A DNA stretch of 64,000 nt. It comes from Tetraselmis striata (taxonomy: Eukaryota > Chlorophyta > Chlorodendrophyceae > Chlorodendrales > Chlorodendraceae). The notes beneath the pieces are model-generated. The model saw only the letters and a program-made list of their open reading frames with translations. It had not been told where the DNA came from and searched no databases. The translations under genes were made by a program, and so were the position numbers. Shown here piece after piece: positions 11,901 to 23,081 of this stretch (within the stretch, counting starts at the first letter, position 1; every line of letters starts with the position of its first letter). The DNA lies in contig VCJN01003484.1 of assembly GCA_006384855.1 (NCBI GenBank), positions 1 through 64,000 on the forward strand. Direction: 5' to 3'.

Positions 11901-13040
11901 GACCCGCCACAACCGGGCACCCCGCTCAGCCCGCTGCCGCACCCACCCGGATACGGGCCTTAGAGGATACCGGCGCCCACCACGTGAAGATGGGAGCGGA
12001 GCCGCCGGGCCTTCCGCACCCAGGATCCTCCGCTCTCGGTGGGCCGCTGCATGGCGGCAGGCGCCTAGGGAAGCCTATGAGGCGTCGCGGGCCATTTTCC
12101 AGCGCTTTTGCAATGCCATAGGCGGGGCACCCCTTCATGCAACGGTGGGAGTGTTGCGAACATTTTTTGCATATTGCATTTGTGACCTAAAGGATCAATC
12201 TACAACGGTAGGCGCTAGATTGGCATGGCCGCCACCATCGATCGCTGTCACGCGCCGGATGGTCGCTTGTCAACCCATGCCAGGAGGCGGTTGTCGGGAA
12301 ATTATTAAAGATGGTGGCCCAGCGGGCTTTTCGCAGGCCCGACACAGGCCAGACCCTCGCATTGGGCGAGTTCCGCAGTATCTACCTTTGGGGTTTCAAC
12401 CTCAGTCGGTCACATGGTTTCCAACTGTGGTTGTGCCTAGTTCTTTTGAGCCTAGGTTGTCTGAGGAGAGGTGAGGTAGCGCATCTTCGGATAAAATACC
12501 GTATCCTCGGGGAAGATCCTTGACATTTGGTCCACCTCACACGTGCAAGTTTGCAGAGATGCGTACTCCTCACACCCATACATTTGCATCTGCGCTAATG
12601 TCGATAAAAATGTGGACAGTAGGCAAGAGGCTTTTTGCTTATATCCCATATGAAGTCGCATCATTACATGTAAGAACGGTGCAGCTGCTAAAACAATTCC
12701 TGAAGGTATTGCGGCCTCCGACAGGGGGTTTCTTGTTCATACCCCCAAACCACACTGGGGTTGGGGCTAGCTTCCTTTTCGGGTAGGCCTTGGGGTGGAT
12801 TTTCAGTGGCATTCAAGCAGGCGCACGTCCGGGCGTATCCCAACGCGTTGCATGCCGCACCGAGGACTCGTCCGAGTGTCCAACCGTTTGGGCCGGAAGT
12901 CGCTCGCCACATGGTTTTGGAATGCATACCTTGGTCGACGTCTGATCGCGGACGTAGGCCATTGGGCCTGCCGGGAGGATGCGATGTATGCATATTTTCG
13001 CACATCTGTGACACATATTTTGCGGTTGATTCGTTTCTAA
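8910..13040 (+). mobile_element. DIRS-type retroelement remains: Gag start, RNase H, methylase-like, tyrosine recombinase
   Basis: Parts in order on the plus strand: a Gag-like start (about 8935-9210); RNase H (about 9690-9880, with FGLDNAAAVGAVNMPGSTYP and ARHIPDKDNSVADGM); a Dam-like methylase segment (about 9945-10130, with FNVDASSDPLGR and VYCNPPFAIIKAILEHF); and a tyrosine recombinase (about 12310-13040). The recombinase shows the first catalytic box LRRGEVAHLRI near 12450 and the second box region KSLATWF, IADVGHWACREDAM and YFRTSVTHILRLI near 12900-13040. RNase H, methylase and tyrosine recombinase in this order are diagnostic of DIRS/PAT-type elements. No RT was recognised. It is a fossil with many breaks, apparently old. 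The GC-rich stretch 10.95-12.1 kb inside it is unassigned. Confidence 0.75.
10873..10950 (+). repeat. Dispersed repeat S, copy 2
   Basis: Second copy of the repeat at 8357-8434, sharing ATTACAAATTCAGTT, CCCCGAAAGG and AATGCACAAGTACCGAGCAATTT in the same order and orientation. Confidence 0.65.
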
Positions 13041-13509
13041 TAATTACAAGCTAGCATTTAGCGCCGCGGCACGCAGCGCGCGGCACCCGCCCCAACTGTA
13101 CCCTCGCACAGTCGTGCCGTGCACGATCGCGTTGCATGAGCCTGCACGGGTGGAGCTCTCCGGCGGGTGAATTCTCGGTTGATGACGCCCCGCCGTGCGG
13201 AGTGCGTACACGCGTGCCTCATAGGTCATGCGAGGGTTAGTTCATGTGGGGGCCCCACTAACATGCCGAGCATACGCATTTGCAGGGATCGGTGGTCAGG
13301 TCGGAGGTGCACCCAGAACTAGCTTCCCAGCGGCGATCACGCCGCTGATAACGATGTGCGTTACGCAACCGCGTACGTATACGCCGGCGTGCACTTAGCT
13401 AATCCAAAGGGTGTACGTAAAAACAGGCGCCGTTAACTTCGGCGTAATCTAAAGTTTGCGAGTGGAGTTTGTTGGGAGTCATGTCTAAGAGATTGACTGC
13501 TCTTCGATA
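13041..13509. other. Spacer without a recognisable gene
   Basis: GC-rich sequence between the recombinase remains and the next Gag start. No coding pattern or repeat was recognised. Confidence 0.35.
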
Positions 13510-13960
13510 ATGTCGAATATCGATGCATCTACAGCCGGCACCTCAGACTGGCTAGGACTATCTATTGCGCGGCATGGGCCACTTGGAGCAAACACTGTAA
13601 TGTATTGTGTGTACATCTCACTTGTATCTGGGCCTAGACCCTCCAAAAAGGTAGATTTTGTCGATTTCGGAGATGTGGTGACAGTGGCGGCGAAAGGTGT
13701 TTTGGGAAGGAGCGGCACGGCCGCGTCCGCCCCGCGCTCTCTGCCTGCAGCATCCGGCGTTACGAATAATTCGACTACTTATTCAACGACTACCGAAAGT
13801 TGATGCGATAGCTAAATAAACCAGCAGGAGAAGCATTGCCGCCCCTCCAACTGGCAACAACCGCAAAAGCAACGGAAGAGGACGATCAAGCGACACTAGG
13901 TCGGGTGTAGTGGGCCGCGGGGATCGTAGGAACCTCGGCTATCCCACGATTTAAAATTTG
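13510..13960 (+). mobile_element. Second copy of the DIRS Gag start
   Basis: A reading frame from the ATG at 13510 (MSNIDASTAGTSDWLGLS) runs into a segment, about 13645-13960, that repeats 8910-9210. Shared landmarks are GTGGTGACAGTGGC, GGCACGGCCGCGT-type sequence, ACGAATAAT, TTATTCAACG, AAGCGACACTAGGTC and GTAGTGGGCCGCGG. It is the beginning of another element of the same family. Only the Gag start is present, and it is followed about 300 bp later by a LINE. Fossil. Confidence 0.6.
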
Positions 13961-14261
13961 TTACAAATGAATTAAGTTTTAGTTTTGACAAGCTGTCTTT
14001 CCCCAACACATGGGACGGTCCTGCCCGTGATCAACCCGCATAGGGTATGCTTTATTTAAAGAGCGTACGGCGGGGCCTCTGTAGGCCAATTGGCTATGTT
14101 GCAGTACATGCACTAATTTTGCATCGATGGTTCGGTACACTACACGGGAGTCATACGGGGAGTTACGCTCGTACTACAAGGGCGCCGGCATGTACTCGAT
14201 ATCGCCACGCCACCCGCCCTCCCCCTCCTCTCCAACCCTCGCCCTTCCCCTTCCCTCCCAT

Positions 14262-16010
14262 GGTGCACCTGTGCGTTGCGACGCTTAATGTGATTGGGTT
14301 TACTTCTATGGTGGAGGATGTTGGCGCGCTGCTGATGGAGCGATCCGTAGATATTCTGCTCGTTCAGGAGACCACGGTTAGGGCTACTGATCTGCGAGTG
14401 CGTTTTAATGTATGTGTACTCTGGCTACTATTCGTTCGGTGACCGCGTTGCATCGGAACGTGCGTGTGTGTTGTGTGTCAGTCCGGTCGCCGTATCGGGC
14501 GCGGGCAGTCGGTGCGCCCCACCCTTGTTGGACATGTGTCCGGGTGGGGGGAGGCTGCAGCGCCTCCGCGGCCACTATATTTATCTTGGCCTATTTGCCC
14601 ACCGGCTGACAGGAGGAAAAACCGTATCGAAGAGTTGCCTGCGCGAAGAGTTGGCGCGGCTTCGCGCGAGTTATCCGAGGGATATGATCGTGGTGTGTGT
14701 ATGTGGGTGGGGGGGGGGATTGGACCATGGGTGAAAGGGAGTTGGCAGTGCTTTCCCGGCGGTAAACACATGTGGCCGCGGGATGTATCGGCGTGCGAAC
14801 GCGGCACTAGCCGGAGGGACATCTGTCGCATTCTCGACCACTTCATCTCATGGCCCCCCACCATAGTCCCCCCCTCTCTCGTCCTCGGCATGATTGGACT
14901 ACTCTTGGGACACCTCCGATCACTTTCCTGTCATGTCTTCTTTCCGTGTGGGCGCCATCCGTGCTGAGGATACCCGTCCACCTCCCATGCATGAACGCAT
15001 GTCTGCAAGGTCCGTTCCCAAACCGGCCCACGGTGACTTTCCATATGAATGGCCGAAGCCGTTCCACGATTTCGTCACCGCTAATTCATTCGCATTGCTC
15101 GCCCCTCTGGATGACCTACATGTAGACGGCAGACCTTCGGGAAGGGGGGTCCCTAGACACCGGCGCCGACCACTTTATCCAGGCAATATGGTCGGCGGCG
15201 CGAGGGGTAGGGGCTGTTATCAAGCCCATGCGTTGTGGCCTAGGGCGCCGCTGCAACGGTCTATCCTAGGTGCGATTAATCGTCGGCGCATGGCCTTCAT
15301 GGCGTGCCGGGGGACTAGAGGCCCTCGGGATGCCGCTCTAGCGTCGGCACAATATGCTGCTGCACGGCATAGGTCTAGACACTAGTACGTAATAACCGCC
15401 GCCGCCAGAGGGAGCGGGCCGTGCAAAAAGCAGTTCAGGGTTTTAAGAAGGGTGGTGGGAAAAGAGTGGTGAGAAACGGGAGTTCTGGAAGTGGGCGCGC
15501 TCTCTTCGTAAGGGGCAGGGTTCATTCGAGGGCGCGAACGACCAGCCAATACGCGAGCCGGTATCGAGGGGCACTTCATACCGAGCTGGGCGATATAATG
15601 CATGCTGGGCGCGGCACTATCGGGAGTTGTTGCATGATCCCCACCCCCTAGCACAACGGGTTGCGATATACCGGCGGCGTGGGATCACCGCCACGGTACA
15701 TCGCCACCCAGCATTGCCCCCGCACGAAACGGGATTAAGGGCCTATAGCATGGGAGGAACTAGTCAAGGCTCTTGGGCGTTCAAAAAATAATACAGGCCC
15801 AGGGGCAATATGGGATTGTACTGCAGAGGCTTTCAAATTGGCGATATACGTCCCGAATATTAGATAGCCATTTTGGCAAGGCATTGCTGGCCGTAATTAA
15901 CAAGATATATGACCTAAGAACTATATCCCCCAGCAATGACGTAGCTCGGCCATAGTATCGGTGCCCAAGAAAGGCAACTCGACCGTAATGGACCGTAACA
16001 GCGGAAAGGA
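14262..16010 (+). mobile_element. LINE (L1-type) fragment: APE endonuclease and first residues of RT
   Basis: Starts at the ATG at 14262 with MVHLCVATLNVIGF and DILLVQETTV, the first two motifs of an apurinic-type endonuclease (the N and the QE catalytic residues). The terminal SDHFPV motif lies near 14915. A linker follows (AINRRRMAFMACRGTRG near 15275). Near 15885-16010 comes LLAVINKIYDL and then AIVSVPKKGN, the typical start of a LINE reverse transcriptase. The rest of the RT and any 3' tail are absent. The reading frame shifts several times between the motifs, and a G run (14708-14717) sits in the endonuclease. This is therefore a decayed copy whose 3' part is missing. The sequence 16010-16140 is unassigned, and a different element starts by 16140. 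Confidence 0.7.
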
Positions 16011-16139
16011 AGGGAGAGGGTGCTCAATGCACAACGAACGGGGAGTTGACCGGACCAGCAACGACATAAGACGCCGGTGTCCATGTCGCCATGCTCCTTT
16101 GCGGCGGTGGCAGCACGGGTGGGACCAAGCATTTAGATT

Positions 16140-18484
16140 TTGGGTGCCGCTAAGAAAGTCCTTATGACCGTAATTACCCAACGCTCGCAAAACGTCTGCC
16201 AGGCTAAAGAGACAATCCGCCGTTGGCAAGCGCGTTTTATGCGGAATGAGGAGGGCCCCATGCAAGCCGCCAGCTTCATCCGACTGCCGGGAGTCTTCCC
16301 CCTGAGCACCGACCCAACGAACGAGTACCTCAAGCAGGATGACCGGCGTCTGCCGGCCCATGAAGAGTATCTATGGATGTCGTGTTTCGGCGCCCACATG
16401 GCCGCACTTTTCGTAGCTCTCGACGATCTGTTGCCCTACGTCCCTGTTTCTAGTCATAACTTCGCCCCCTACCTCGCGTGAGCTCGGAACCACGCTGAGG
16501 CCATCGACAAGGCGTTTCGCTTTCGTTTGGCATTCCTACGGAGGCTTAATGAGGTCAAGCGTGTGCACGGTGACCAAGGTGTTTTGGACGTGCTGCGAGC
16601 TCAGCATTTTCAGCCGGCTTCGGAGCATATGTGTTCTGCGATTTTTGTGGATCTCATGAGAGACTACGAGCGTCGCGTCTTGATTCGATGCGACAGTTGC
16701 CAGCAGCGCAAAAGCAACCGCCACTGCTCGAGTAGCGGCAGCGGCTGCATGGCGCGGGCGTGGACGAGGACGTGGTGGTGGACGCGGGCGTGGCCGCGAA
16801 GGTGAGCACGAGTGACGGTGTGGGGCACCTTTCGTCGGAGCTGCTTGAGCTTTGCGAGGCCACCTTTCGGTGACCGCCGCAAAGCGTACCCTTGGCAGCG
16901 CAACGACGGGATGAGCACCATGTGTCATGACCTGACCCCCCACCTTACAGACTTCATTTAGACATTCCTCGGTGCGGCGCTTCTTACAGCTACAGCCGAG
17001 TGCGGCTCAACCATCCGCACACCTGCACATGGCGACTCAACCAAGCGCCTCCCGTACCATTTCATCAATGCGTCCGTCGGTTGTCACACTGCGTGTTACA
17101 ACTGGTTCGCAACGACCAAGCTTCGCGCGTGTACGTTACGCGCGTGACATGCGCTACGAGCGCGAAGGGCGCGCGGGGCGGCCCTCTTACCTGAACCTAG
17201 CCCCGCAAACCCGTACTGGTGCTGCTGCAAACCCGTCCAGCAGCTACCGGCCAACCGCCGAAAACCTAACCGCTGTTGTCGAGTACTTTGCTAACATTAA
17301 CCGCCCCCCTGTCACTCTGTCGGCAAAGCGCCGCACTTACGTAATTGATGAGCCCGAAGCTGTCGCCCCTTGGGCTGCTTCGCTGCGATCCCGGCTCCAG
17401 GATGCCTTCGGCTCAGACGAGTCAGGGCAGCGGACGCTCGACCTGCTTCCTAGCTCCCTCACCGCTCATACACTCAAGACTTACGCCGGCAGACTTTCCC
17501 AGTTCGCGGAGTTCTGCCACGACTCCGAGAACATCAGCCCGCTGGAGGGGACCACTGCTACTGTCGTCATGTACGCTGCTTGGATTGGTGAGCGGGGGCA
17601 CGTTGGGGCTAAGTCGTTGCAGCCCTACATGTCTGCAATCAACACGTTCTTCGAGCTGCACGACGTCGACCCAATCGCCAGGGACAATCTGCACCTTACT
17701 GCAGCTCGGCGTGGGCTGATGCTGTGGCAGCGCCGCCTGGAGGCTGCCCCTTTACGAATTCCTCTGCATGCTGATGTAGCTTACAGCTTCGTCGAACGGG
17801 CCGAGTTGATTGTGTCTGCTCCCACCACAAAGTACCAATATAACTTCCAAGCCCTCGTGACCTCGGTTGTCAACGTCATGTTCTTTGCCAGGGGACTTAC
17901 TGGCGTGTCCTGCCGAGTGCGGGACATGTACATGTCGACGATTACAACATTACCCTGCATGTGCACCTCGAGAAAGGTCTGGCTCGCCGAGGGGGTCCCG
18001 ACGACCTGCGCATGCTGATCCTTCCAGTGTCTGAACACCCCCGCGTTGCACGCACGTCTCCTGCACCACTTCATCGACCACGTACATTCTGCCCCCTAGT
18101 TCCTGTTGCCTTGGCTGAAAACAAACTTCTCGGCGGTCATCCCAAGCGAGCAGTCCAAATCTTGGACCGCCGCTACAATGTCGGACTGGCTCTCTGCAAC
18201 CGTTCGTCTTGTCGGTGCTGCCCCTCCCGCCGGCACTTCCTGGACCTCAAACAGCCTTTGCAAGGGAGAAGCGTCTGCCGCTAACGCCATCGGAGCTCCA
18301 TTGTCCCACATTCGCTACCAAGGCGGCTGGGTCACTAACTCCGACGTCGTTATGGACTACATCGACCCCAACGTTCTTCCTTCACCTGGCGCGTGGTTCT
18401 TCTTAGGCCACATCGCGCCCCTCCGCCACTTCCAAGTCCAGCAGGACTCCGCAACGGTGGCCTTCCCGGTGCCTCCTTCATGAC
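16140..18484 (+). mobile_element. Tyrosine-recombinase element remains (Gag-like plus recombinase)
   Basis: A Gag-like part spans about 16240-16860. It has a charged helical segment (LAFLRRLNEVKRVHGDQGV), a CDSCQQRKSNRHC cysteine cluster and an Arg/Gly-rich tail. A tyrosine recombinase covers about 17440-18390. Its N-terminal core-binding part includes AHTLKTYAGRLSQFAEFC and LQPYMSAINTFFELHDVDP. Its C-terminal catalytic part includes LSHIRYQGGWVTNSDVVMDY, with the histidine-arginine pair and terminal tyrosine region. No RT or RNase H lies between them, so this is either a DIRS-type derivative or a recombinase-only relative. Broken, with a few breaks. The Gag tail resembles that of element C at 61 kb. 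Confidence 0.7.
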
Positions 18485-18538
18485 CTGGCGCTACCCGTTC
18501 TCCGTCAATGCACCGCTCTCTCCGTTCGTTCATGACTG

Positions 18539-18893
18539 GCAAAACCAGACTCAGACTTTGAAATGATCTAAACTAGTTTATGGGGTTTCCTCCCTTGACC
18601 TAACCGCTTTTCGGCTACAAGTGCTGCTCAGTGGTACGGGAACTAGGCACCTGTCGTTGCGCCCTTTTTGGGTGCAGCACGAGTAGACATAAAAGCAGCC
18701 ATAGCAGCTGAGCCTGCCACCTTCCAGTTTTCGCTGCGTACACGCAGCGCCCCCCCCCCCCCCCCCCCCCCTGACTCCGTTTTCCCTCCACGCTTTCACT
18801 TTACCTTTCTGCGTATTTCGGCTCTTTACCGTGTAAATAAGCCTGCGAGACCTTTTTGGCAGAACCAGACTCAGACTGTGAAATCCTAAATAG
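18539..18893 (+). repeat. Direct repeat pair downstream of the recombinase
   Basis: AACCAGACTCAGACTTTGAAAT at about 18542 recurs as AACCAGACTCAGACTGTGAAAT at about 18863, roughly 320 bp apart. A run of C at about 18751-18772 lies between. Short direct repeats just after the recombinase would fit the split direct repeats known in PAT/Kangaroo-type elements. The assignment is inferred from position only. Confidence 0.55.
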
Positions 18894-19089
18894 ACGACGC
18901 GGATGACTAGGCGGGGCGATGGGCGACGACAAGGCTGCCGTCGCTCCCCGTCGCCGCGAAATCGGTGGCTGCGGAACTCCTTCCGACCACACTCGCTTCC
19001 CTCACGCCTGGCAGGCTTTCCGTGTCCAGAGGTCTCGAAATAATCCTCTCGGCCATCTTCAGTGACCTACACATTCGCTCCCAGCCAGC

Positions 19090-21830
19090 ATGGCGGCGGC
19101 GGTGAAGGCGATGCTCCGCGCGGCATCATCAGCGGCGGGCCGGCCCTTCCGACAGCTGCCCGCACCCACCCGCCGCCGCCTCGGCCCCCCTACCCGGCTA
19201 CCCTGTATTCGGACCCTGTGGCCCGCAAACCCGGCGACCGACCCCGTCGCACAAGGTGACGTCTCCATGTCTTAATCAATCGGACCAGTCTCCTCCCCCT
19301 TCTCGATGCTGCCGAGCGGAGGGCACTCACCCCACCTCAACGATGGGGGCCCGAGGTGGGGGGGGGGGGGGGGGGGGGCAGCAAGGTCGTTTAGGAGACG
19401 AGGTAGAGGATGGCTGGACGAACAGGCACACATGGAAAGTAAAAGTAGGCGAGGGGATTACGCGGGCATGCGGCTCGTCATCTGGCACCTCATACCTTTC
19501 CATGCGTTCCTTTGGTTGCACCTCCTCGTGATGCTGCAAAGTTTTGCCCAGGGCAATAGCTACAGCCCTCTTCTCTTCATCTGTGCCAGTCTGTGCAGGG
19601 AGAATTTGTGGAATCGAATAAGTGTTGCATTCCGTATGCAGCGCCGTCTTCGTTCACTTGCATCGTACCCTCTCCCCCAACCCGCAATAGGAGCGTATAG
19701 CCACCACACAATCCAGCCCCCGTCACTCGCCGCCTCCCCCCCGTTACTCACCCCCATCCAGGACCCCGGGTGCGATGCGCTGACTTGGGGTGCCTGAGCG
19801 GTGGCGGTGGTCCGCCGCACCTGCTGCACAGGCTTCGTGCGCTGGATGGGCAGCGGCCGGGCGGTGAGCTGCGTGCGGGCGGCGGAGGGCGGCGGCGCAC
19901 AGGAGGTGGACGTGGAGATGGGCTCCCTGTACGACCACCCCGAGCTCTACGAGGCCGCCTTCTCGTTCCGCGACTTCGAGGCCGAGGTGGGATGCCCATT
20001 GATGGATGGCTTACAACGAGCGGGCGCGTGCGGCGATGACCTGGGTGAGGAGGGCGGGGCACTGATACGGCATGACACTGACCCAGATGCCCCGCCCGCC
20101 CCGCCCGCATTGAGCCGACAGATTAAGTTCCTGACGGAGCTGTATGCCGCAAAGGGGGGCGCCGGCCAGCTGGGGTCCGTGCTGGACCTGGGGTGCGCCC
20201 CCCGCTCTGCCCCCTTCCATCCCCCTCTGCCGCATCCGCACCGCCCACGCCGCCCCCCATGACCTGAGTCGCGCGCTCCGCGCCCCTCGCAGCTGCGGCA
20301 CCGGCCGCCACCTGATAGCCCTGGCCCAGGCGGGCGTGGCTGCGTGCGCGGGTGTGGACGCCAGCGACAAGATGCTGGCGCACGGCGCGGCCCGAGCGGC
20401 GCAGGCGGGCGTGAGCGTCAGCCTCGCCACCGGCGACATGCGGACCTACACGCACGAGGTGGCCCCGTGACCGCTACGGCCGGAGAGGTCATGTCAGGCC
20501 TGGGTGTGGGGGCTCCCCCGCTGACCCGGCTGCCCCCCCCCCCCCCACTGCGCGTCCCTCACGCCGCCTCCAGGGCTCGGCGGACATGGTGCTCATCCTG
20601 ATGGGCACGCTGCAGCACATGCTGACCAACAAGGACGCCCTCGCGGCGATGGGATCGGCGCGGGACGCGCTGCGCCCCGGCGGCCTCCTCGTGCTGGAGC
20701 TCGCCCACCCCTGTGCGCGCCCCCTGGCACCTGCGGGCCGGCCCGCTGTCTGAGGGCGGGCGGCGGGGGAGGCGCGGCTGCGGGCCCCGGGGGGCAGCGG
20801 CTTTGCAACGTGGCGGAGGGCAGCATGGGGAGGACGGTTGCGAAAGCTCGCGGGAGAATCCACCGCCACTGTTTTCTGAGCCAGTTTGCACTTGGGAACA
20901 GCATCACATTCCAACTTTTGATGAGCCAGGTCACATTGCGAGACCCGCCGACCGGGTCTTCACCTTCGTCTTTATTCAATAAGGGCAGAGTCATGGTTTG
21001 GGTTCGCCATGTCGTACTGTTTACGACCCCCTTCCCAGGAGGGACAAACCACAACTGTGTGGAACCATATGAGAAAATGACACCTATCGCAGAGTCTCCC
21101 CGCGGATGGCACAAATCGGCACAATATTGTTGAGCCCCGGGATCCCAATTAAAGGCTGTGGGGGTTGCCCGGCTGCTCGTTGGGCTAGGCCGTCCAAGAT
21201 GAGGCGTTTCCGGAGTAGATGGCTTGCCGTGGTCCTCATGGGGGGGGGGGGGGGGGGTCTCCTGACGCGCGGCGCTGGCGCGTGTGCGCGCAGACGACCT
21301 GTGGGACGGCACGCTGGCGGGGAGCGAGGAGTACAGCGAGGTGTGGGACAGCGACCTGGGCGGCGGCCGCAAGCTGTACATCGAGTGGGGGCGCGAGGGC
21401 GACCCGTTTGACGGCCTCACGCAGGTTCCTCGCCCCCCCCCCCCCCCCCCCGCCCCCCCATCCAACACCAACCCCTGCCTGACTAACCCCATGGCCCTCC
21501 TTGCTGTCTGGAACCCGGCTAGGATGGGTTAGTTGAACAATGTCGGCATCGTTCGGCATGTTGGCACGGGGGAGCACACAGTCTGAGGGCATATATATAT
21601 ATATCTCATATCTCTCTCCCTCTCCCTCTCTCTCTCTCTCTATATATATATACATGTGCGTATGTGTATATGTATGTATACATACATACATATACTATAT
21701 ATAAAAAATACATATATTATAGATAATTATATAATGAATACAATATACAAACTTAGAATACTTATATAATTATATATAAATATAAGACATAATATAATAT
21801 ATAATATAATATATATTTATATATATTTAT

Positions 21831-21862
<32 letters not shown>

Positions 21863-23081
21863 CTCCTTCCTGCCCGCTGCATGCCACGCAACCTGCCAAG
21901 CCGCCGCGGTCCGCCGGTATCCGCCTTGCGCGATGAGTAGCGGCCACGCTCTGGTGCAGTAGGCCTGCGCCGCATGGGCTGCCGGCTCCTGGGCGATCTG
22001 TCGCTCGGCCTCCCTGCATGGGTTGCGGGGCTCTCGCTGATTCGGAGGGCGCCGGTGGCTCAGGTCCTGGAGCGCACAGTGTGCGCGACGATCACCGCGG
22101 ACAACCAGCACGAGCGCTCGATGTTGGAGGTCATCGACATGCGCCAGTTCTCCATGCAGGAGCTCGTGCTGATGGCGCAGCTGGCGGGCCTGGAGGTGCG
22201 CCCCCCCCCCCCCCCCCCCCCCCCGGGCTAGCCCCTGTCCGGGGTGACGGGGTGTCGGGTCACGTGCACGGACTCTCGCCGTACCTGTCGCACCTGCGCA
22301 TACGAAAGCACCCGCACCGGCATGAGGATCACGGTGACCACGCTTTGGGTGATGATCAGGCATTACGATCACCTCACAAAGAAAGGGAGACTGTGTATAA
22401 CCGGATGATATAAAGCAGGTAACACGGCGAACGAAGCATGGAAACTCCGAGCCGATGCTGCAAAATATTACACTGTTATTACGACCCGCACACCGAATCC
22501 AGTGGTGCAGTTAGCCGGCGCGAGTGCTTAGGTTGCGCTCCTCTAGGCGCTAGCTGCCGAGGTGTCATCCGGCATGTGGCTGAAGCCGAACACTGGCAGC
22601 GCAGCGATTGACGGTGCGGTGGAGACATGCCACGCCGGCACTCTCTGCTCCTGTCCCTCGGAGTCGTGTATTGCGCATCCACCGGCCCTGCGCCGGGGTT
22701 GCAGCTGTCGCCGTCTTTATGCAGGAGCAGCCTTCCCCACCCTGGCATGAGCACCAAAGTATCTGCTAGGTACTCACAGTCACCGAGTAACGGCTTAGAT
22801 ACAGCCTCATACCGCACCATCAACTCCGCAACTAGGACATGTCCCCGTCTTGTAATGCCCCCCCCTCTGCGAGTTCTGTCGGGGTAATGGGCTTCAGGTG
22901 TGTAGGCGGCTGACCCCCTCCCCCCCCGGGGCCGGAACGTGCCCACTCTCCTGGCCCCGACAATGCGGTCCGCTGTACCGCACGGCAGGTGGTCGACGCG
23001 TACGGCGAGATGAACATGGCGATCGCCGTGGACGACGACGAGGCATACCGCCTGGTGATGTGCCTGCGCAAGCCTGCATGA
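19090..23081 (+). CDS. SAM-dependent methyltransferase, 8 exons, organelle-targeted
   Basis: Class I methyltransferase (Methyltransf_11/25 type) of unknown substrate. Exons: 19090-19255, 19832-19986, 20122-20192, 20293-20458, 20574-20712, 21294-21424, 22064-22195, 22989-23081. All junctions are GT-AG and phases match, giving 350 residues. Residues 1-55 (MAAAVKAMLRAASSAAGRPF) are Ala/Arg-rich without acidic residues, like a mitochondrial or chloroplast transit peptide. The core starts at about 91 (YDHPELYEAAFSFRDFEAE). The SAM site follows: motif I SVLDLGCGTGRHL (split over two exons, about 125-137), GVDASDKML (about 151) and GDMRTY (about 178). Next are MVLILMGTLQHML and ALRPGGLLVLELAHP, then a C-terminal beta region ending VMCLRKPA. 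Several introns carry C/G homopolymers touching splice sites. The exon 1 link is an inference from phase and targeting character; the rest is firm. It could act on a small molecule or a protein. Confidence 0.87.
21585..21860. repeat. TA/GA microsatellite cluster in methyltransferase intron 6
   Basis: Alternating TA, CT, TATG and GA tracts: a TA run near 21592, CTCTCT near 21610-21640, AT-rich middle, GAGAGA at about 21832-21852. They fill much of the intron 21425-22063. Simple-sequence DNA, not coding. Confidence 0.9.
22196..22224 (+). repeat. Run of 24 C directly at a 5' splice site
   Basis: Exon 7 of the methyltransferase ends at 22195. The intron opens GTGCG and continues at once into 24 C (22201-22224). 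A similar run of 19 C follows the exon 6 donor (21433-21451, donor at 21425). Confidence 0.85.

Noticed and set aside
20593-21492. 299-codon minus-strand frame
   Set aside because: Antisense to methyltransferase exons 5 and 6, with Pro/Gly runs from homopolymers.
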